From positions 94,212 through 158,211 of the forward strand of contig WNNJ02000217.1 in assembly GCA_012934845.2 (NCBI GenBank): a stretch of DNA of 64,000 bases, in the 5' to 3' direction. This document shows positions 1 to 11,134 of this stretch, one piece after another (position 1 is the first letter of the stretch; each line of letters opens with the position of its first letter). The notes under the pieces are model-generated. The model was given only the letters and a program-made list of their open reading frames with translations. It was not told the origin of the DNA and made no database searches. The DNA is from Pomphorhynchus laevis. Taxonomy: Eukaryota > Acanthocephala > Palaeacanthocephala > Echinorhynchida > Pomphorhynchidae. The translations under genes were made by a program, and so were the position numbers.

Positions 1-75
1 CCAACACATTCTTATATACATTTAAGAGCACTACAAATGAACCATTCGTTTATTGGACTTTTATGTAATATAATT
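1..75 (-). repeat. PLE reverse-transcriptase scrap
   Basis: The first bases read, on the minus strand, like the part of the PLE reverse transcriptase found at about 22005-22075 (the region coding for KPRFICSAFKCT). The match is degenerate and is cut by the window edge. Confidence 0.5.
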
Positions 76-1055
76 AAGCTACACAAATATGATTATATAA
101 ACTAAAATGTAAACTGAAAACATCCTTAATATCCCCGTGTGTTTGATTCATGCAGTAAGTCATATTTCCTCAAATTACTTTCCTAATCTAACGATATTTG
201 CTTGTCTACATAAAAGGTTCATAGTATTACCACAATATACCCGCTCAGTTCGATATTATCCTGATGTTCGTAGTCCATCTTGATATATTCGATCAGTTAC
301 ATTATATACTGTATACCGACGACGTCCTTATTATAGTAGATTCGCACATTCGATTTGCTTGTAATGAATGAGCTCGTAATATTCTACGAACGTAACTCGC
401 GAGAAGTCAACACTGACGAGCGCTATTCATGTTATTTCATACAAATTATAGTGTTTTTAAAATTGTGTAAGATTTTAGATTCTGATCTGCATGTACTGTT
501 TTGCTCGCTATCATATAATATTTATTAAAATATGCAAGATGTGAACTTACAACACATCGGTTTTGATTCTTTGACATGTAGGTATTAACATGTAGGTAAG
601 TATTGCCGATACGCTTTAAACACTATTTAATTATCATGTAAAGATAAAAGCTATTTCTAGCTCTAATACCAATACATGGCATATTGAGAGTCATAGTGGA
701 GTATGAAATCGTGACAGCATATTACGAACCTGATATAATTTATACAAATATCGAATTGGCGAAGAATGGATAATGTGGATATTTTCGGATAGTGTCTAAT
801 TGCGCGATCACTTGGTGTGATGTAGCCCCAATGCTTCTGATCAAATCTAAATTCATATTTTTGTAATACTACAATATACAGTATGATGGCACAGTAGCCT
901 TGTTGATTAAGCCAATATTGTTTAGTTCAATTCTGCAGAATAATTTTTTTATTATAGAAACAGTTAAAGCTAGAATTGGACCACAAAATGGATTAAAGTG
1001 TATTCATGGTAATTTTACCATTTTAGATTTTGAATAATTTCGTTAATTAATATAT
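76..1055. other. AT-rich upstream region, no gene seen
   Basis: No coding segment was recognised. A pyrimidine-poor stretch ending in TTTTAG at about 1019-1024 could be a 5' UTR splice acceptor or simply leader before the ATG at 1056. No TATA box can be assigned with confidence. Confidence 0.4.
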
Positions 1056-1185
1056 ATGGATAATTTTGACCAGCTATTAGATAATGTCTTGGATGATCTT
1101 AGTATCAAGCAAACTGAACCCTCTGGAAACTCGGGCAAGTTAGAGCTTACTAGTTTTATTTCATCATTATCTGATTTACGAGTTC
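1056..1185 (+). CDS. PEX19: candidate first exon of the PEX19 homologue
   Basis: An ATG at 1056 opens a 46-codon frame rich in Leu/Asp with the motif LLDNVLDDL typical of the PEX3-binding N-terminus. The frame stops at 1194-1196, so a donor must lie before it. The best is C|GTAAAA at 1186, leaving phase 1, which fits the phase required by the acceptor at 10562. A|GTATCA at about 1102 is also phase 1 and would shorten the exon. Neither donor is strong, and a further exon inside the intron is possible. Confidence 0.5.
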
Positions 1186-4100
1186 GTAAAAAATGACTAT
1201 CAATTATAAATTTTGTTGATTTGTTATCAATTTCAAATTATCTAGACGATCTTCATTCAATAAAAAGATTTAAACAAATATTTTTTTTATTTTCCTATAC
1301 ACTGTATAAGTCTTCAGAAAATTATATTGTTGCGTAAAACATAAGTGTAACATTAGATCTTGCCTTTCCGGAAGAACTATGATGATTATAGTTTTCCTAA
1401 AAGCTCTACTTTCTAAAAATCGAAAATATGGAACTTTAGGTTTTTATCATTAATATTTCCTTCCATTAGCTTTTGATTTGCTTTGATGTGGATGGATTCA
1501 TTTTTTTATGAGGCTTCAACACAATAAATTTTAGTTTCCAATACCCTTGATTCATTGAAATCGATTCCATGGCTAAGGACACTGTGTGATTGAGGAATGC
1601 TGACAAGATGTCATATCTCGTTTCAAAGTACTTTTGTGACATTATAATACATTTTGAAAGAACCTGTATGCAATTTCGTAAACAACGTTCAAATTTTAGG
1701 TTTTCTTTTAAAAATGCATGATAGCGAAGTACTTCGACGGTACTGCCTCCCACAATCTGCTGAGTGATACGATCTACAATACAGTATTGATTACGGCGGA
1801 GTCACCAATACGCAAAATCGACTTACTTATACACTAAAATGGCCAAGAAAATATTTCCATTGTTGTCTTCACCGCATATGACGGTCTACTGTAGGACTGG
1901 ATCAGTCACATTAAAAATTATTTCCGAGTTCAGCGTTTGAGGATTAACAGAAAACATCACAACTTTATTAATACGCAGCCAGTTGATATACGTTACTCTG
2001 CAATTGTGTTCAAGGGTCGATTATATCACTATTTTATTAATTTGATCTTGAATTTGCTATCTAATTTAAAGACAGACTTACTAGTGCACCATTCTCTTAA
2101 GTTCATGTGTATAGGCAATTCAAGTATTCACATTTTCAATTGAATATTGTAGCTGGTATTTCAATATACGATTATAGAAAAACTTTTGTGAACAAGGAGA
2201 CTGCATCGGAAGTCATAAATGATCTTTGATAAAAATGTGGATTTCTTTAGCGGTGTTGACGAATATTAAACTGTTGATGCTGAATGTAATCTATCTTCAA
2301 TGATCTTGCTGTATTACGAACGAAATAATGGTGCGATTCAGTAATTGGTATGAATTGAAGGAGTATAAATAAATAAAAGTCAGATCTTGCTTGTGAAGAT
2401 CGCACTTATGAAATGTTTTGTAGCAAAGTTCGAAGATTTGTCGCTAAAGCATTATCACCAACATTGTCATCAAGTTTTATCGCCAAATATATGATTTTTG
2501 GATTAAAACGCTTACTTCAATGTACTCTTTGGCAGGTAAGACGTACTCCAGGTATGTTCCGGGTACTCAATCCATTTACAGGTACGTTTGCCAGGTACGT
2601 TCCGGGTACTCATTCCATACCTAATTCCATGTACTCATTAGGCATGAAAGGATTGAACGACCTGGCGATAAAAGGAATAAGAACAATAGACTTAAAAATA
2701 TTAAAACAATATTAAATATTAAGTCAAAAATTAATATTAAATAGTAAATCAAAAACTATAAGAATGAGAAGATTTTTGGATTAAAACGTTTAATTCCATG
2801 TACTTATTAGGATTGAATGACGTGGTGGTACAAGGAATTGGCATAAGTAGTATAGTACATAATAAACAACTATATTATAATAATCCGGTTGAACGCAAGC
2901 CAAGAAGTCATGGCGATAAAAGGAATAAGAAAAATAGAGTTACAAATATTAAAAAAGATATGTATATAAATGAACAATTAGAAATATTAAAACAACTTTT
3001 AAGAGATAATAAGCTAAAATTCCTTTATTCCTAAACTAAGATGTAAACTGTTACTGCCACTAGGACGAAAAATGTGTAATTATAATAGAGAATTAAAATC
3101 AATATGTAATAATGATATTAGAAACATTCTAGAAACAGAATGCAATTGCAAAATTATTAGTTTTGATAAAATTAATAAACATATGTATAAGGTATAAGGT
3201 GTTACCACCATTAGGACGGAAAATTTGTAATTATAATAAAGAATTGAAATCAATATGTAACGATAATATTATAAACATCATAGAAACAGAATGCAATAGC
3301 AAAAGTCTTAATTTTGATAAAATAAATGAACATATATGTACCCATAATCTAGAACTAATTGAAAACAATTTATTAAGAAAAATTAAATAATAATATCAAT
3401 AGAAATAAAAATTACAATTCGTTATATAACGACTTAAATTCTTACTTTTGTAAGCTGATTAATAGTGAAAGCTCGAATATATCTAAGATAAACATTTAGA
3501 AAGATTATATAAACTTATAAAAATTAAAGGATAACTATATAATAACAACTATTGATAAAGCTAGTAATAACTTTGTCTTCAAATGCAAAACGCTTTATTA
3601 TGATATACTGATGAAAGAAGTTAATTATAATGATTTAAATATAATACAACATATGAATGTAGTGAGTTAAGTTTAGAAACAATTATTACAAGTCTTTGTT
3701 CTATAATAACGATTTAAATTCTTATCTTTAAAAACAAAAATAACAAACAATTATAAAAGAAAAGATAAAATTAATAAAGATATGTATACAAAACTTACTG
3801 AATTAAAGCATAACTATATAATAACAACTGTTGATAAAGCTAGTAATAACTTTGTCTTCATATGCAAAAATCTTTATTACGATGTACGGATGAAAGATGT
3901 TAATTCTAATGATTTAAATGTAAATCCAACATATGAACGTAGTAAGTTGAGTTTTGAAACAATTATTACAAGTCACTGTTCTATAATGGATAAAAAGGGT
4001 ATAAAGGTTGAATTAGATAATAAAACTATACCCATATTATATTGGAATCCAAAATTACATAAAAATCCAATAAAACCTAGGTTCATATGTAGTGCGTTTA

Positions 4101-7100
4101 AATGTACATTAAAAACACTTTATGTTTATATGAAAATATACTTTGATAAAAAATCGCTTTCGGTTTATATGAATAAAATACTTAAAATAATTAAAACACA
4201 CTTCAAAAATTATTGTAGGGTAATCGAAATTAATACTAGGATAAAACACTATTTCAATATTAATTCTACAAAAGAATTTTTAGAACAGACAAAAGTAATA
4301 AATTTTTAGAATATAAATGCGTACGATTTTAGTACGCTTTATACAAATCTAGATTTAGCAGATATTAAAGATGCATTAGAACTACTTATATTGCAAAGAT
4401 GGTATATTTAAATTTACAAGAAACATATTTTGCGTGAGCATTCATGCATACCATATAATATAAAATATAATACATTAAATAATGAAATTTTAAGAATTGC
4501 AACAATTTGTAACGATATTGGCTTTCTTCAAAATCATTTAAATAATTTAATAGATACATATTTTAAACCAGGTTACTATAAAAATATCATCAAACAAAAA
4601 ATAGTAAAATATATAAATCAACACAATAATATTAAAAATAAATCTAAACTTATAAGCCGAAAATATATATGAATGGATAGTAAATAATATGTTCTGTATT
4701 AGAATAAGAAATTACACAAGATGATCGAATTTTATCAGAGGAAATACATCATCAGCGTGCATTTGGCGATGCTGCTATGTTGTGTTGAGGAAAAAGGGCC
4801 GAAATATGATTACATATCGGTTCTATAGCTTCTCCTTGAAGACCTCTAATCTTTATTCGAATATATTATAGATTATTTATTAATCAATTCATAAAAATTG
4901 ATTTTTATTTTATATTTTAATTATAAATTCTTTCGTTATATAAATATAAAGCACAAAGCTCATGCATAGAGCTTATGCTAAATTCTCACTGATGATTCAG
5001 ATTAAAGGTAGATCTGCTTTTCGAGCTTTGAACACTGTTTAAGCGTGTCTTAAGGTGCCTATGGATGATTATTGAAGTCACTGTACTGATGAGCTTTTTT
5101 AGAGCGAAACGCGTCTACCGTTCTTAAAGTTTGTCGTCACACATATGATGACTGGGATACGTAGCGACTTTAAATACTGCGAAAATAATTAGGTTATGGG
5201 CATTCTCTGGATATGCGAATATGTTGAAGATCTTAACCAAACATTTCTCGGTGGTTGCGGAAGATGTATCTGCACACGCAAAAGCAAATGGAAACCGGCT
5301 GTATTCATCTATTGCAGTAAGTAACGCATCCTATTATTGGATGGCAGTATGTCTTTAAAATCAAATGAAAGTCTCTGAAATGGTTTCGACGATTTAATTA
5401 GATTAGTAAGAGGCGGCCGAAAAAAACTGTGGCTTCAAAGTAGCACAAGTTGAACAACTACGTATTACATCACGAACATCTGCAATAAAGTATGGAAGAT
5501 TTCTAGTACGTATAAAATGCCAAAGCCTAGTCTCACCAGGATGTCAAAGATCTCGTAAAGATTTTGCAGTTGCGTACTTGATTTTCCATCTTGACAGTAA
5601 ACGAAATCCCTTGATAGTAAGTAAGCTGAGGTCTTTTGAGATCCCGCACGGAAAGTGATGTTAAATTTGTATTCATCGAGTTCCAAACGCCATCTGAGAA
5701 TTTTGTCATTTTTGGTTCGCTTACTTTGAGAGCTGAATATGTATGATATTGATCACTGATCAGTAAGTATAGTAAACGGCCGAATCGCAAGATAACGTCT
5801 CCAATATCGTATTGCCTCTATAATGGCTAACGCTTCCTTTTTACAGATGAGAATTTTTGAGATTGTCGATTCAAATAGAGGGAAAAGAAGGCCACAGGTT
5901 TGCCATTTTGAGACAAACACGCTGCGATCGCCTGATTGCTAGCATAAGTTTCTACTGTAAATGGAAGATTGAAATCTAAGCATGATAAAGTGGCTTTTGA
6001 TATTTGATGTTTTATTTTTAAAGCCAAATTCAAAAGTCACGCATGCAGCCAAAACGTCATTGAGATGGATCATACTACTGATGAGCTCTGCCGGTCATAT
6101 CTGACGTCTAGTAGTGACGAATAGTATGCTGACTTTTGAGTATAGTCCAGTAAGTGCCGACAGCAGTTTTTAACATACTGCCGCATTCCAATGGAATCCT
6201 GGACCGTTGTTTTTCAAGCATCTTTGATGCAAACTCTTATATATATCACTATGTTTTCCTCACAAGGAGCATAAACACCAGGCAGCATTCTATATATTTT
6301 CATCTGACCAATAAATAGAACCGATTCGGTTTTTAATACGAAAGTCACCTTGAGTGACCTAGCAACTATTTGATAGAAATATAATCATCTGTCACAGGAT
6401 CACCAGGCGATTTCAATAGATCTTCATGATCTCATACTGAACAATCTATGATAAGCATGCCAGAGAGCATCTCGAACAATGCAGTTTCTGAAGATCATGA
6501 TGGAAGATTTTATATACTGTGTGAAATCTGATAATCCTGAATTCGTAGCCTAGCCAAGAGCGCAAGCCAAGTACGAAGAGCGACAGTTCAAATCTCAGAT
6601 GAATCAACTTTCGGAAAGGAGAAGTGCTGGTAGTCAGCCTTCTGATGAGCCCGTGGCTATCAATATGTTGCAGAAAAAGCAAACAAAACGAAAACGGATG
6701 TGGCAATGGTGTAGTTAGTAGTCATGGTGTATGGCATTAAAGTTATGATATAAGGATTATGTAGCTGGTTTTCATTGCGAAAGTCACCTTGTGTGACTAT
6801 CACCTATTCAATATATAATATTTTTACATATGATATTATATATAATATAATATTTATATATAATATTTATGTAATATTATATATATTTGTTACCTATATC
6901 TAACAAGACGGCCTTCTAGTCTACAGGCGATCACAAAAGTTCGGCAGTATATTGTAGAAATATTATTGCAGTCTGTGGGATGATTTCCAATACCCAGTTA
7001 TGTCCGTTGTCTCCCGTTTACGTATTAGTAACGAATATAATGCCGTATACACCTCATGAAACATATAAAACCGGTAAGGTTTTGTATCATTTCATAAAAA

Positions 7101-10100
7101 CATTGCATTTGCTTCAAACTCAAGATGTTTTCGAAAACAATCTTTGCTAGTATAGTTGAAACATTTTCATTCGCCTTCACAAGATCTTCGTCAACTGCTA
7201 CAACATATATATTAGATTGAAAATTTTATAAGCCTTCCTTAGCGTAACTTTTTCAAGACCAAATTACGCAAAATATGCTGTAGCAGTTGACGAAGATTTT
7301 GTGAAGGCGAATGAAAATGTTTCAACTATACTAGCAAAAAGTGTTTTCAGAAACATTTTAGGTTTGAAGCAAATTCAATTTCTTTTGAGAAATGATCCAA
7401 AATCTGTCCGATTTTATATGCTTCCTAAGGTGCATCGTGACATCAATTTATGTCCAGATAGACTGATCGTGAACTGTATGAACACATTAATTGAACTATT
7501 GAGTAGGTACATAGATTTGTTGTTGAATCCCTTATTGAATAATGTAGTTGAAAATCTAAAAAGTACATTTTATTTTTTTGTGCCGTTTTAAAGAGAGAGA
7601 TGAAAAACAACAATTCTTGATAATGTCATTTTATGTACACTAGACGTGGTGTCGCTCGTTACGAACATTTCTATTATAGAAGGTCTGAGAGCGTTGAGTA
7701 GGGTTTCACTATGGATGCCTAAACTGGAAGCTGATTATATTGTTAATGCAACGGAAGTTGTATTACGGAATAACGTCATCTCTTTTGAGGGAAAGTTCGA
7801 TAAACAATAGAACCGGCAATGGGCCGCCATTAGCCACGACATACGCAATTATCTTCATGAATATTTTTGAATTTGAACTATTAGGGACAACCGAAAATAA
7901 TCCACATAAGTGGCTAAGATACATATACGATGTCTTTATGGTTTGGACATTAGGAGAAGATGGTCTGAATTAATTCATTTCGCATATGATCATATTACAT
8001 AATAATATCACCCATATTATTAGATTATTCTCAAGTATTCTTAATGCTTTGTATCTTGATTTCGTCGTACTAGATAATTTTATTATTCGACTGGTCTCAT
8101 TTTGTATAACCGCTCGTATCGTAACTATGACAACTATGTGCATGCAGATATATTGCTGTGGATTTCGGTTTTCTATAAGATGATGCTTTGAAAGTAACAT
8201 TATTGTTATACTTATACTGTTCAGTGCTCACATCGAAAAAACTTACAGGAGCTTGTCTCTCACATTTAAATTTGAGAAGTCCACTGTCAAGTGGAACACT
8301 GTTAAGTTCAATGTTATCCCCACTTTTAAGTCCTATGTTAAGTGGACTTTAGTTCACTGTTACGTTCAATGTAAAGTGAACTTCTCAAATTTAAATGTGA
8401 GAGACAAGATCCAGTAAGTTTTATTCGAAGTGCGCTCTGAACGATATAAGTATAACAATAATGTTACTTTCGAAAGGTCATCTTATAGGAAACCGGAATC
8501 CGCCGCAATGTACCTAGTTGTCATGTACATATTTGTCATACAATGTACCTAATTGCAAATACACATAGTAATTAGTTATTAGTCATAACATATTTAGTTA
8601 TGCTACTAAACGAGCGGTTATACAAAATGAGACCAGTCGAATAATAAAATTATCTAGTACGACGAAATCAAAAAACGAAACATTAAGAATACTCAAGAAT
8701 AATCTATTAGTACTAGGATATGCGTCTGCTTGGATAAATAAGGAGATTAATAGAAGTAGCAATTTCGATCGCCGTGACTTTCTTTAAATCCTAACTTATC
8801 ATTTAAAGTAAATCATTTTCACTCTTAAAAAGTCGTAGGCAGTAAAAAAATCTAAAATAATTCACACAGTTCATATTAAGATCCAAAAGAAAAAATCAAT
8901 AACTTTGATATTTTTAGAAAATAATCCAACAATAGTAGAAAAATAGAATTATCTTAACGATTAAAACGATTTCAAAAGAAATTTTTGCTAGATGGTGGCA
9001 CATATGCATGATGGCACACGTACTTATTTATTTTCTTGGTTGTAAATATAGTACAAACATTGGATTGTAAAATTGCATAGAATTTTTAATTTTATTAAAT
9101 TTTGTTATTTCTAATTATTTTTTAATGTATATCACATATATACTCTCTATGCTTATTCTAGATATGTATCAGTTTCTGAATTATTTAAAATACAAAATGT
9201 ACAATAAAATTCTTCAACATTATGAAATTGCTGTCTATTAGATGCTAAAAATATAAATGACAGTTTGTGAGAAATCAAAATTTTTTAAATTAAAAAGCAG
9301 TCAACTGCTTTTCAAACGTAATTTTATGATGATTTAATTTACTAAATTGCTAAACTATCTAGCTGCTAAACTTCGGGTTTAAATTGTGAAAGCTATTTTA
9401 TAAAATTGTTTTTAATATTTTAATTTGATAATATATAGTATATTATTAATATTATATTATTATAAATTTCTAAATATAGAAATCGTCAAAGAAGGTAGTT
9501 GCCTAGGAATATATCTCCAGCCGACTCCAAAAGGATGCCGTATTCCCTCGTTGCACAGCTGCACTGATTCGTTGCATGATCCAGCTGAATGTGCGTTTAT
9601 CTCCTGTTGCCCGCCCAACCTCGAAAAGCATCTAAAAGCATTATAAATGTTTGTAGAAACAATAATATACACAAATTGTACATTGTACAATATTATTATT
9701 CCAATACATACCAAAGCCAAAAAGCTATACAGGCGGAGTCCAAAAAAAGAAGAAAAGCAAATGGTCAGTCAACGTAGCTAATTAGGGTATTCCAGTGGTA
9801 GTGTTGAATGGCGGCATTGTTCACGTATCCATTTGTAGCATCGTGATTTAAACGTTCTCAAACTGGGGGCTGCAACGACTTCCTCAGGCAACGAATTCCA
9901 CATGTTAATTCCTCTCCTCGAGAGTCTATACACTTTTGGTAATCTGCCAAATCCAAATTTATACAAGACTCTGCTATGTCCCCGCAACTGACCTACCCGC
10001 CTAGTGATTACATCGGTGGGATAACCCACCGCATCATTCGACATATGCCATATAATATAATTCAAATTACTGCAATTTTTGGTAACATTTTCTAATCATA

Positions 10101-11134
10101 AAGTTTATACTTATTTTAGTTAATTATAATTTAACTTATTTTCCATCATTAATGATGGGAAAATCAATGTACACAACGAAAATAGTTTTAAATGTCAACA
10201 CTTGTTTAATGATTGACTTTCTTCACATTCTCTTGCTCGATTGATGTTGGCCATACCTTGAGTATTGAAATATTAATATTTCAATACTAAAAATATTTAA
10301 AATATTAATATTTTTATCGAAAATATTAATTTTATGAATTTATAGGTACGAATACTGCGAGAGAAAAGATTTTATCCAAAAAATTATCTGGGATATTTAT
10401 TGGAATTTGTATAAGGCTTTATTAGGATTAATTTTTTTTCACCAAATTTCTTTGTTCATATAAATTTATAAAACTATAAAGAATTAAAAAAGGATATTTT
10501 AATACAAAACACCAAATTCATGTTTCAGAAAGTTCTTGAAATGCTTTAATATTCTCATTTAGGTATATCAGATTCTGAAAAAGATTTTGATCAATCTCAA
10601 GTTCTTAATTTTGTTTACGATGATTTCGACGACGAACAAAATGAAATGTTGAATTGTGTGAACACTAACTTTGAATTAAAATTTAAAGAGCCCACTATTG
10701 ACTCTTCTTTTGAAACAAGAAAATTTGAAGACTTATCCGATAATCTTGTAAACGCCAAGGACGATGGCTTATTAGATATGATTTTTGAAACCGTTTTAAA
10801 TAAACAATACATGCTTCCATTTATAAATAATGCTGTTCAGTTGTATCAGGAATGGTACGAAAGCAACAAGAACAACGAGTCAAATGAGGATGACAGTAGT
10901 TGGCAGCAGTTCTGTCAACATCATCACATTATCAACATGCTTCATAAAATGTATATGATGGAGGTGTTAAATAAAACTCAAATTCTAGAATTATTTCATC
11001 AATTACGAGAACTCGGAAATCCACCGGCTGAGTTAATGGATGTTAACAAACAACTTAACGGGTTGTTTAACTTTGATAATGTCACGGAGGAGTTAAACGA
11101 TATTTTAAAATCTGATAATTGCCTGGTAATGTAA
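1056..11134 (+). CDS. PEX19: PEX19 homologue, peroxisomal membrane-protein import receptor (two-exon model)
   Basis: PEX19 is the cytosolic, farnesylated chaperone that binds peroxisomal membrane proteins and docks on PEX3. The model joins 1056-1185 to 10563-11134 and gives 233 residues, shorter than the roughly 300 of vertebrate PEX19. Seen in the sequence: an N-terminal helix NFDQLLDNVLDDL resembling the PEX3-binding ELEELLESALDDF of human PEX19; a helical block around residues 112-145 (LLDMIFETVLNKQYMLPFI, then QEWYES) matching the cargo-binding domain pattern ending in YPEWL; LRELGNPPAEL near residues 191-201, matching LQDLGHPPKEL; and C-terminal CLVM, a CaaX box (human CLIM). The acidic middle region is reduced. 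The long intron is filled with transposons. The family is certain from the last exon; the join to exon 1 is inferred from phase and the N-terminal motif. Confidence 0.65.
1197..2390. other. first part of PEX19 intron, nothing recognised
   Basis: Two short open frames occur here (minus 1466-1753, plus 1937-2143), but neither shows a family motif. Bases 1750-2150 are somewhat GC-richer than their surroundings and may be an old mobile-element remnant that cannot be named. Confidence 0.35.
2400..4945 (+). mobile_element. decayed Penelope-like element, Naiad/Chlamys-like (copy A)
   Basis: Plus-strand fragments match the reverse transcriptase of a PLE: VDKASNNFVFICK, YWNPKLHKNPIKPRFICSA, and a C-terminal part LRIATICNDIGFLQNHLNNL. 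The order and wording are the same as in the better copies on the minus strand at 20.6-23.1 and 34.1-36.1 kb. The region coding for the catalytic RYIDDI is missing in this copy. A non-coding tail (about 4690-4945) matches the tails of the other copies. The element is broken many times and has several internal duplications. No GIY-YIG nuclease domain is visible. Assignment to the Naiad/Chlamys-like branch rests on remembered resemblance of the PKLHK and YDFSTLYT blocks and needs a search. Confidence 0.75.
4960..5190 (+). repeat. hammerhead-bearing repeat, copy a
   Basis: This segment matches the minus-strand repeats at 56.3-56.7, 56.8-57.1 and 63.4-63.6 kb. It shares a stretch before the ribozyme (AATTCTCACTGATGATTCAG, and a piece with AACACTGTTTAAGCGTGT) and one after it (TTTGTCGTCACACAT, then ACGTAGCGACTTT). 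It ends where the Ty3/gypsy fossil begins. Confidence 0.75.
5077..5123 (+). ncRNA. hammerhead ribozyme motif (copy a)
   Basis: Core CTGATGA at 5086-5092; stem II GCTT/GAGC with loop TTTTA at 5093-5105; GAAAC at 5106-5110; very short stem III with palindromic ACGCGT; cleavage triplet GTC at 5113-5115; then stem I 3' strand TACCG. Stem I has one mismatch (CTGTA against TACCG). All core bases of a hammerhead are present. Minimal, palindromic stem III is the form known from PLE/retrozyme hammerheads, which are thought to act as dimers. Confidence 0.75.
5190..6060 (-). mobile_element. Ty3/gypsy LTR-retrotransposon pol fossil
   Basis: The minus strand carries pieces of the RNase H region of a Ty3/gypsy polyprotein: a TVETYASNQAIAACLSQNGK-type block, then KPVAFFSLYLNRQSQKFSSV, and farther on LELDEY- and LSRD-like blocks. 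Only this part of pol is recognisable; no LTRs are seen. It is broken in several places, looks old, and is a fossil. Confidence 0.8.
6230..6335 (-). repeat. detached piece of the hammerhead-bearing repeat
   Basis: Contains ATATCACTATGTTTTCCTCA, CACCAGGCAGCATTCTATAT and AATAGAACCGA in the same order as at 56360-56430, 56815-56895 and 63400-63485. It lacks the ribozyme itself and lies between the gypsy fossil and the SINE-like unit. Confidence 0.65.
6340..6805 (+). repeat. tRNA-related SINE-like unit S1
   Basis: Matches the minus-strand unit at 54747-55262 over most of its length. The centre has a tRNA-like polymerase III promoter: box A TAGCCTAGCCAAGAG at 6546-6560 and box B AGTTCAAATCT at 6585-6595. 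The start (GAAAGTCACCTTGAGTGAC) and end (GAAAGTCACCTTGTGTGAC) of the unit are direct repeats. An open frame on the other strand (6446-6706) is a by-product. Confidence 0.65.
6806..7090. other. AT-rich spacer
   Basis: An ATATAA-type low-complexity stretch at 6810-6900, then unrecognised single-copy-like DNA. No gene seen. Confidence 0.4.
7097..7386. repeat. foldback at the 5' end of a PLE fragment
   Basis: Arms of about 115 bp (7097-7212 and 7268-7386) are inverted copies; both contain the sequence coding EANENVSTILA-type residues (GGCGAATGAAAATGTTTCAA and its reverse complement). The spacer is about 55 bp. Confidence 0.8.
7268..8790 (+). mobile_element. decayed Penelope-like element, reverse-transcriptase part
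   Basis: Plus-strand blocks: RFYMLPKVHRDINLCPDRLI (the PK[IV]H region of PLE reverse transcriptase), PPLATTYAIIFM, WLRYIYDVFMVWTLGEDGL (catalytic YxDD region), and beyond the foldback SYRKPESAAMYL and thumb-like residues to about 8760. Broken several times. Both ends show inverted self-copies. This PLE differs from the KNPIKPRF family elsewhere in the window. Confidence 0.75.
8011..8717. repeat. long imperfect foldback inside the PLE
   Basis: Left arm about 8011-8330 and right arm about 8372-8717 are inverted copies of the PLE thumb region. Landmarks are AACCGCTCGT with its complement ACGAGCGGTT, and CTTGTCTCTCACATTTAAAT with its complement. The right arm carries an extra block at about 8515-8590. 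Confidence 0.8.
8791..9480. other. AT-rich intron stretch, nothing seen
   Basis: Low-complexity AT-rich DNA inside the proposed PEX19 intron; no coding, RNA or repeat motif recognised. Confidence 0.4.
9480..10065 (-). mobile_element. CR1/jockey-type LINE, C-terminal ORF2 fragment
   Basis: The minus-strand frame 9778-10065 reads RRVGQLRGHSRVLYKFGF, then RRGINMWNSLPEEVVAAPSL and FKSRCYKWI. This is the typical end of CR1/jockey-group ORF2 proteins (RGHSxKL, then WNSLPExVVxAPS). It is open for 95 codons but has no reverse transcriptase upstream. The GC-richer flank to 9480 is probably its 3' UTR. Unrelated in sequence to the two-ORF LINE family at 12-20 kb. Confidence 0.75.
10066..10562. other. 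end of PEX19 intron
   Basis: AT-rich. ATTAATATTT repeats form short hairpins at 10265-10330. It ends in a polypyrimidine-poor but usable acceptor ATTCTCATTTAG. Confidence 0.5.
10563..11134 (+). CDS. PEX19: last coding exon of the PEX19 homologue
   Basis: The reading frame is open from the acceptor TTCTCATTTAG (ending 10562) to TAA at 11132-11134. An internal ATG at 10646 is in frame, but the open frame runs upstream to the acceptor, so 10646 is probably not the start. The exon carries the whole cargo-binding domain and the CaaX box. Codon use is AT-biased like the surroundings, with no frame damage, so this is likely a functional gene. Confidence 0.88.

Noticed and set aside
4994-5015. CTGATGA at about 4993 as another ribozyme core
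   Set aside because: No GAAA or stem II follows; it is simply shared flank of the hammerhead repeat (its complement is at about 56625).
6546-6600. A tRNA gene on the plus strand
   Set aside because: A and B boxes are present, but the acceptor and anticodon stems do not pair as in a tRNA; it is part of a repeat unit that recurs at 55 kb.
10646-10648. ATG at 10646 as the PEX19 start
   Set aside because: The frame is open upstream to a splice acceptor and the N-terminal PEX3-binding helix would be missing.
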